Source: Anisakis pegreffii (taxonomy: Eukaryota > Nematoda > Chromadorea > Rhabditida > Anisakidae). From it: a DNA stretch of 64,000 nt. Where the stretch lies: positions 1-64,000 of the forward strand of contig JAPYMA010002643.1 of the NCBI GenBank assembly GCA_035041965.1, read 5' to 3'. The notes beneath the pieces are model-generated. The model was given only the letters and a program-made list of their open reading frames with translations. It was not told the DNA's origin and did no database searches. Made by a program: the position numbers and the translations under genes. Shown here one piece after another: positions 60,101 to 64,000 of this stretch (positions are counted from its first letter, which is position 1; each line of letters begins with the position of its first letter).

Positions 60101-63100
60101 TGACGAAAATGCTCTATTGGTCGATGGCAACGGTGATAGAAGTGCGTAGCATCGATAAATTTCTGAAAAATTTTTCGATATAATTTCTATTTTTTCTCCT
60201 TTTCAAATAACCGATAAAATTTTTCCACTGTACCGTTTGAAAAATCAGATTTTTTCTGGGAACAGCGAAAAAAAATTGATTCTAGGCAACTTTATCAATA
60301 GCTTTTATGAATTTTCAAAAAATTTTCTGAATCACCCGATTTTCAGTTACAATTCCGCCAGAAATTACGCCGCCACCAGCCGGAAAAACCGGACAACCGA
60401 TTGCAGAAACGTCAAGCGGAGCACCGGAAGCGGCATTGCTACAGACCTCAACCGTCTCACTGATGGAGTCTATCGATACTGAGGCGCACGCTCAACCGAA
60501 GGAATTCCCTGCGGAGCCGCTGTCGCCCAAGGACGCCGCCTCGTCCTCAATGGATGGTGTGGCTGAACACTCAAAACTGGCCTCATCCTTGCCGGAAACC
60601 TCGCAGTCCACTGCAGTCGAGACTGAGACGACTGGAGCATCGTCTACAGAAGCTCCTACTACTGCTTCTGCTTAGTACTGTTGGAACGTCCGAAACTTCT
60701 GCGGTTTCAGAGACTCTGGAGTCTTTTGAAAGAACTTCAGCCCCGTTTCCTTATCCGGAAAAGTCTCCCGAGTCAACCGCCGTATCCGTTGAGAGCACTG
60801 AACTCATGGCAACGACGACCCGTAGCAGCAGCATCAGTAGCTCTGGACTCGATGAAACTGGGTCGTTTGGGTTTAGCACTAAGCAAACTTCCATGACGGG
60901 AACCTCAGAGAGACGTGAATCTTTAGAATCATCCACCCTTCCAAGTCAGCTATCTGAAGAGACAACTGAGGTTGTCGTTACGATACCCTTTGAAACCACC
61001 GAACCAACTACCCTGCTAGAGACGTCTGACTTCTCGTCCTCCTCCTTGTCTAGCGAAACTCCGTCAGGAAGTTCGGAACCCACGGCAACTCCAGTGTCCG
61101 AGTCAGCCACCACTGAGGAATCTCCACAACCAACCATACCATTCGAAACCACTGAGCCAACCACACTTGAGTTTGAGTTCTCTTCAACAGGCGCGTCAAC
61201 CCCGGAAACCGCATCTTCAGAGAGGGAATCGACAGGATTTCCACCCTTAACATCGGTTTCTCCTGACGGGTCGCTTGAACGCATTGTATCGTTTGAAGCC
61301 GCTCAACCTCCAACATCAGAGACTTCACAGCCGTTGTCCACCGAATCTTCTGTTGGAGCCTCTGAATTTAGCCCTATGGAAACTGCTGAGTCATCCATTG
61401 CAGAGTTCGGATTCTCCTCTACGCGATCACCGACTTCAGCAACATTTTTAGAGATGGGATCAACAGAATATCCACCCTCAACTTCAGTTTCTCGTGACGG
61501 GTCGCTTGGACGCGTTATATCGTTTGAAGGCGCTGAGCCCTCAACGTCAGAGACTTCACAGCCGTTGTCCACCGAATCTTCTGTTTTAACCTCTGAATTT
61601 AGCCCTATGGAAACTGCTGAGTCAGCCACTGCAGAGTATCGGATTCTCCTCTACGCGATCGCCGACCTCAGCAACATTTTCAGAGCCCGGGTCGACAGAA
61701 TATCCACCTTTCACTTCAGTTTCTCCTGACGAGTCGCTTGAAAGGACTGCAACGTTTGCGAGCACTTCAGAGCCTTCAGTCACCGAGATTTCAGAGTCAT
61801 TCTCTACTACCGAGTCCACGATTGGAGAAACAATCACTCTCGAATCTGAACCTTCGTGGTCGTCATCTACGGAGAGTTACACTGAGGTTTCAGCTACGCG
61901 CTCATCTTTAGGTGCCACAGTTAGTGCGTCTGAAAACGAATCTGCTACTACTGCCTCACTGGAATCCACTGAGACCACAACAACAACGCCATCAGAACCG
62001 AGTGTCTCATCTAGCGGAGCTACTCTCGAAACTGCCGAAACCTCTGAAACAACTGCAGCTGCTGCTGTGGAATCGACGGCGGAGCACTCACTGAAGACAT
62101 TGTTGATCAAACCGTTCGAATCCGCCGCCGATTCGCACCAATCCAATGAGTTTACCAGGGAGATGACCACTGAAACTACGCCGCTGCTGTTTGAAGCCTC
62201 TACAAGCCATGCCCGTTGGAGAAGAACAAACCACTGAGCCTACTGGGTCGTCTACACATGAAATTGCTGACGAAGAGGCGGCAGAGTCACCCGAAGATGT
62301 CATTTCAGGCATTCCAACTGGTGCTCCGGGCGTTGATGAAGCTACAGCTGAAGTGTGGCACGTTAAAACGACGGAATCACAGGGCTTTGCGGGTGAAACG
62401 GGCACAGAAACAGCGGAAACAGGGCACAGCGAAATGGGTTTCCGTGAATTCTTCCACCAGTCCACTGTAGAACCACATCAGTTTTCAGAGGCAGACTCGT
62501 CGGGAGAGGCTTTCGTTACCGGGAAACCGAAAACAACCGAGGGAGGCGCTCAAATGGAGTCTGGCGAGCTCACAACGCCACTAGACGAAGAACCTTTCAG
62601 GAAAACCCTCGCAACTGAAGAGCATCTTAGTTTCAAGCCTGTTGGAACATCAGTGAGTCAAATCCCGTCTTGGTCGAGCTCAACAGAATCCTCGCTATCC
62701 GGTGAAGCTGGTCGTGCAGGAACACTTGAAACAGTGGAGCCGAACGGAATGGGGTTCCGTGAGTTCTTTCACCAGTCCACTATAGAAACACCACATCAAT
62801 TTTCAGCGATAGACTCATCAGGAGAGGCTTTCACTACGGCAGAACCGAAAACAACCGAGGGAGGCGCGTCTGAAATGTCCACTGCTACAGATTCAAGCAC
62901 CTCCGAGGGCTTCTCGACGCTCTCAGAAGAGCCCTCTACCGCGCAGCATTTTTCTACCGACTTTGCAGAGGGCACGCACTTTTCCACGCTTGAGGAAATG
63001 ACTTCAACTCAGTCAGGAATTGAAACCTCAGGAAGCATTGATACGGTCACCATGCCATCCTCATCTGTATCGCCTGTCTTCGATGAACAATCCACCTATA

Positions 63101-64000
63101 CGATAGGTACCTTGAATTCGGCCATTCCCGAACGTACAGGCGAACGCAGTTCTAGTGCTACTGCTGAAGCCACAACTTTCGCTTCAAATTTAGATGAACA
63201 GGTGCAGACAGAAAAAGTCGAACAGGACTGGATCACGAGTGCAACTGAACCTAGGACTGCGACTGAAACAGTGGAATCGATCAGCACCAAATCATTCGAC
63301 GAAACCACCACCACGTGGGCTCCGGAGCCCGCAGGGGCATCCATAGGGTCCAGCGGGTCCACAGAGGTGTCCACAGAGTCCACAGAGTCGACAGGCTCCA
63401 CAAGGTCCACAACCGAGGCGTCAGTGACCACAACCGAGTTGTCGCTGGCTGAACCGGTTCATGAGAAGAGCGCAAAATTGCCCGAAAGTGTTTCTGTGGT
63501 AGAACCCTCATCGGACAATGAGGATGGCCGCGAGGAGGACGACGAGAACGCTTCAGAACGAGGCGAAAGCCCCACGGCTGATGACTATGACTTGTCCGAG
63601 ACTACTACTACATCTTCACCTGTACCTACATCCACAACGACAGCAGCAGAGTTCGAGTCTTCATCTGCTACCCAGTCACCAACACCTAAAATTATCGATC
63701 TAGGTCCGGTGAGTATCGACATTAGCACCGGGGCGACCGAAGAAGGTGCAGAAGAAAAAGTGAAACATGTGGGTACACAACAGGCGACAGCTCCACAGTC
63801 TCCACAAGGAACCGCCGTGACTAGTGACCTCTTTGAAGATGGCTCAGAACTGAAAGAAACTTCCACGGCAGGGCACACCATCGCAGAAGAGCAAACCACC
63901 GAGTCCACTCCATCGATGTCTGCACATGAAATTGCAGATGAAAAGATTTCAGAATCACCTGAAGAGGTGGTCACTTCAGGTACTCTAACTAGCTCCAGTG
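42156..64000 (+). CDS. Giant secreted multi-PAN-domain, mucin/proteoglycan-like protein (3' partial)
   Basis: Extracellular matrix or surface protein (inference). Exons: 42156-42252, 44307-44603, 46410-46460, 46645-48329, 48575-48653, 48867-49057, 49238-51157, 51345-51463, 51717-51858, 51994-52053, 52243-53754, (57829-57990 uncertain), 58258-58376, 59775-59916, 60070-60141, 60347-beyond 64000; over 3,300 codons. Exon 1 encodes a signal peptide (SVSVALGLIFWACVNAAP). PAN/Apple-like modules: PAN-A (44307-44603, ESLADCVRQCFANKFC), PAN-B (48575-49057), PAN-C (51345-51858), PAN-D (58258-59916, CYQDGCTGAVF, WIHCTTC). Linkers: Glu/Ala repeats, 15-residue KHEEAGAGEAK array, EAQATEQAA array, Ser-Gly-acidic cluster, then Ser/Thr-rich mucin-like sequence. 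All junctions except one (48653/48867) are phase 1. Single-base frame breaks occur near 47093, 60665, 61636 and 62205. An unspliced ATG at 44204 in frame with PAN-A is less likely than the signal-peptide exon. Joining exon 2 to 46410 is supported by phase only. Confidence 0.75.
42253..44306. other. First intron of the PAN gene
   Basis: AT-rich with a (CATC)n tract (43286-43330) and ATT/TTATTATTTA sequence (43515-43680). No phase-compatible exon was seen in it. Confidence 0.55.
44720..45168 (+). CDS. Alternative membrane-anchored 3' end of the PAN gene
   Basis: Exon 2 (phase 1, ends 44603) can also join 44720-44849, preceded by GTCGTCCAG. This gives CSSSSALCWCLPVFLLTIRL, then LFLLWLLLVVAFCFRRRRL: a strong transmembrane helix with a stop-transfer RRRR, followed at once by TAG (44848). 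If the weak donor GTCATC at 44850 is used instead, two phase-matching exons follow (about 44952-44984 and 45020-45168), adding GNITEEGSNRSS and a His/Gln/Ser-rich tail ending DSEGLYV-stop. This would make a short type I membrane protein with signal peptide, one PAN module and a short tail. Another frame of the same stretch ends in a hydrophobic GPI-like tail (MLVVVSALLVPAGVFAYN), but its phase does not match exon 2. Confidence 0.4.
46790..47420 (+). repeat. Coding repeat, six ~33-39-residue units
   Basis: Units of about 100-117 bp encode ATKSETKQEGLVEQAG followed by ATEKQA and VAGEAAGEGE. Six copies; the frame slips by one base between copies 3 and 4. The long minus-strand open frame over it is a shadow. 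Confidence 0.9.
49919..50945 (+). repeat. Coding array: 45-bp (15-residue) and 15-bp (5-residue) repeats
   Basis: Nineteen complete copies and one partial copy of EEGKHEEAGAGEAK with one variable residue (Leu, Ser or Ala) (49919-50790), then about ten AKPEE pentads (50790-50945). Copies differ mostly at synonymous sites (CAT/CAC, GAA/GAG) and at the variable residue. Confidence 0.97.
52495..52830 (+). repeat. Coding array: 33-bp (11-residue) repeats, 10 copies
   Basis: Ten copies of AKxEAQATEQAA, where x is Thr, Val, Ala or Ile. The periodicity suggests an amphipathic helix. Confidence 0.96.
53043..53232 (+). other. Ser-Gly/acidic cluster (candidate glycosaminoglycan attachment region)
   Basis: Eleven Ser-Gly dipeptides in about 60 residues, nearly all followed by Glu (SGEEGSGEEGGSGEE and on). 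Closely spaced Ser-Gly pairs beside acidic residues are the known context for xylosylation and chondroitin or heparan sulfate attachment. The function is inferred from composition. Confidence 0.55.
53755..58257. other. 4.5-kb intron of the PAN gene
   Basis: Contains GATCAGTTTCT units (54466-54515), a 40-bp duplication with CAGATCTTTGGATATATGAT (54955-55035), many TGATCA words, CTTA repeats (56390-56415) and TTTA repeats (56518-56545). One possible cassette exon (57829-57990) lies near its end. Otherwise no coding signal was recognised. Confidence 0.5.
57829..57990 (+). other. Possible phase-1 cassette exon of the PAN gene
   Basis: A 162-nt segment after GTTTCAAG, ending at T|GTAAAT, is open in the phase needed (phase 1 in and out). 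It encodes DSDVQAGAAGRQAWPASSPK and a basic remainder (GHHKRYPAGKC). The acceptor is not the usual TTTCAG, and skipping the exon also keeps the frame and gives the Gly-Cys start seen in PAN-C. GC content is clearly above the intron around it. Confidence 0.3.
58536..59650. repeat. ~200-bp repeat interrupted by a TTATAAAGTATTTTTATC satellite
   Basis: A roughly 200-bp unit (TATTGATCATTAATACATTA, AACCGCCTGTATCCTCAA, AGCAGATATAGATGGATTTC) occurs at 58536-58735 and 58736-58935. A third partial copy starts at 59548. Between the second and third lies a 17-19 bp satellite of about 600 bp and more than 30 copies. All of it is inside the intron that splits PAN-D. Confidence 0.92.
62434..62868 (+). repeat. 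Coding duplication in the mucin-like region
   Basis: MGFREFFHQST, PHQFS, DSSGEAF and KTTEGGA occur in the same order at 62434-62550 and 62749-62868. A further loose pair (ESSVxxSEFSPMETAES) lies at 61345-61640. Confidence 0.85.

Overview
This is a eukaryotic nuclear window, AT-rich and crowded with microsatellites. Small exons are joined by introns that almost all end in TTTTCAG/TTTCAG. That acceptor consensus, together with an anion-type Cys-loop receptor, a PACRG homologue and PAN-domain extracellular proteins, points to a nematode (inference; no rRNA or mitochondrial marker is present). All supported genes lie on the + strand. Gene models were built by hand from homology, splice signals and reading-phase continuity.

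Layout. (1) About 2.7-8.25 kb: a 14-exon ligand-gated chloride-channel subunit (GluCl/GlyR/pHCl-like) with Cys-loop, M1-M4 and a matching phase at every junction. (2) 9.9-12.8 kb: a six-exon PACRG homologue, probably an axonemal/ciliary microtubule protein. (3) 12.8-42.1 kb: about 29 kb dominated by tandem and dispersed repeats (AAT arrays, TGATCA-rich palindromic satellites, 16-48 bp minisatellites). A few islands hold phase-compatible candidate exons (13.8-14.4, 15.3-16.2, 21.2-22.3, 31.2 and 40.0-40.4 kb); these are low confidence. (4) 42.2 kb to the right edge: one very large secreted-protein gene, or a short and a long gene sharing two 5' exons. It encodes a signal peptide, four PAN/Apple-like cysteine modules, and between them long low-complexity Glu/Ala/Lys, Ser-Gly-acidic and Ser/Thr-rich linkers. 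It runs off the window after more than 3,300 codons.

The most interesting object is the 42-64 kb gene. It is built from phase-1 exons, two PAN modules have identical exon lengths (119 + 142 nt), and one linker has a dense run of Ser-Gly sites in acidic context, as in glycosaminoglycan-bearing core proteins. The rest looks like a mucin. It is plausibly a cuticle, eggshell or extracellular-matrix proteoglycan. The sequence carries four apparent single-base frame breaks in this gene, which may be assembly errors, real mutations or unrecognised introns.

The three well-supported genes do not form an obvious pathway. The channel and PACRG are separated by 1.7 kb in the same orientation.
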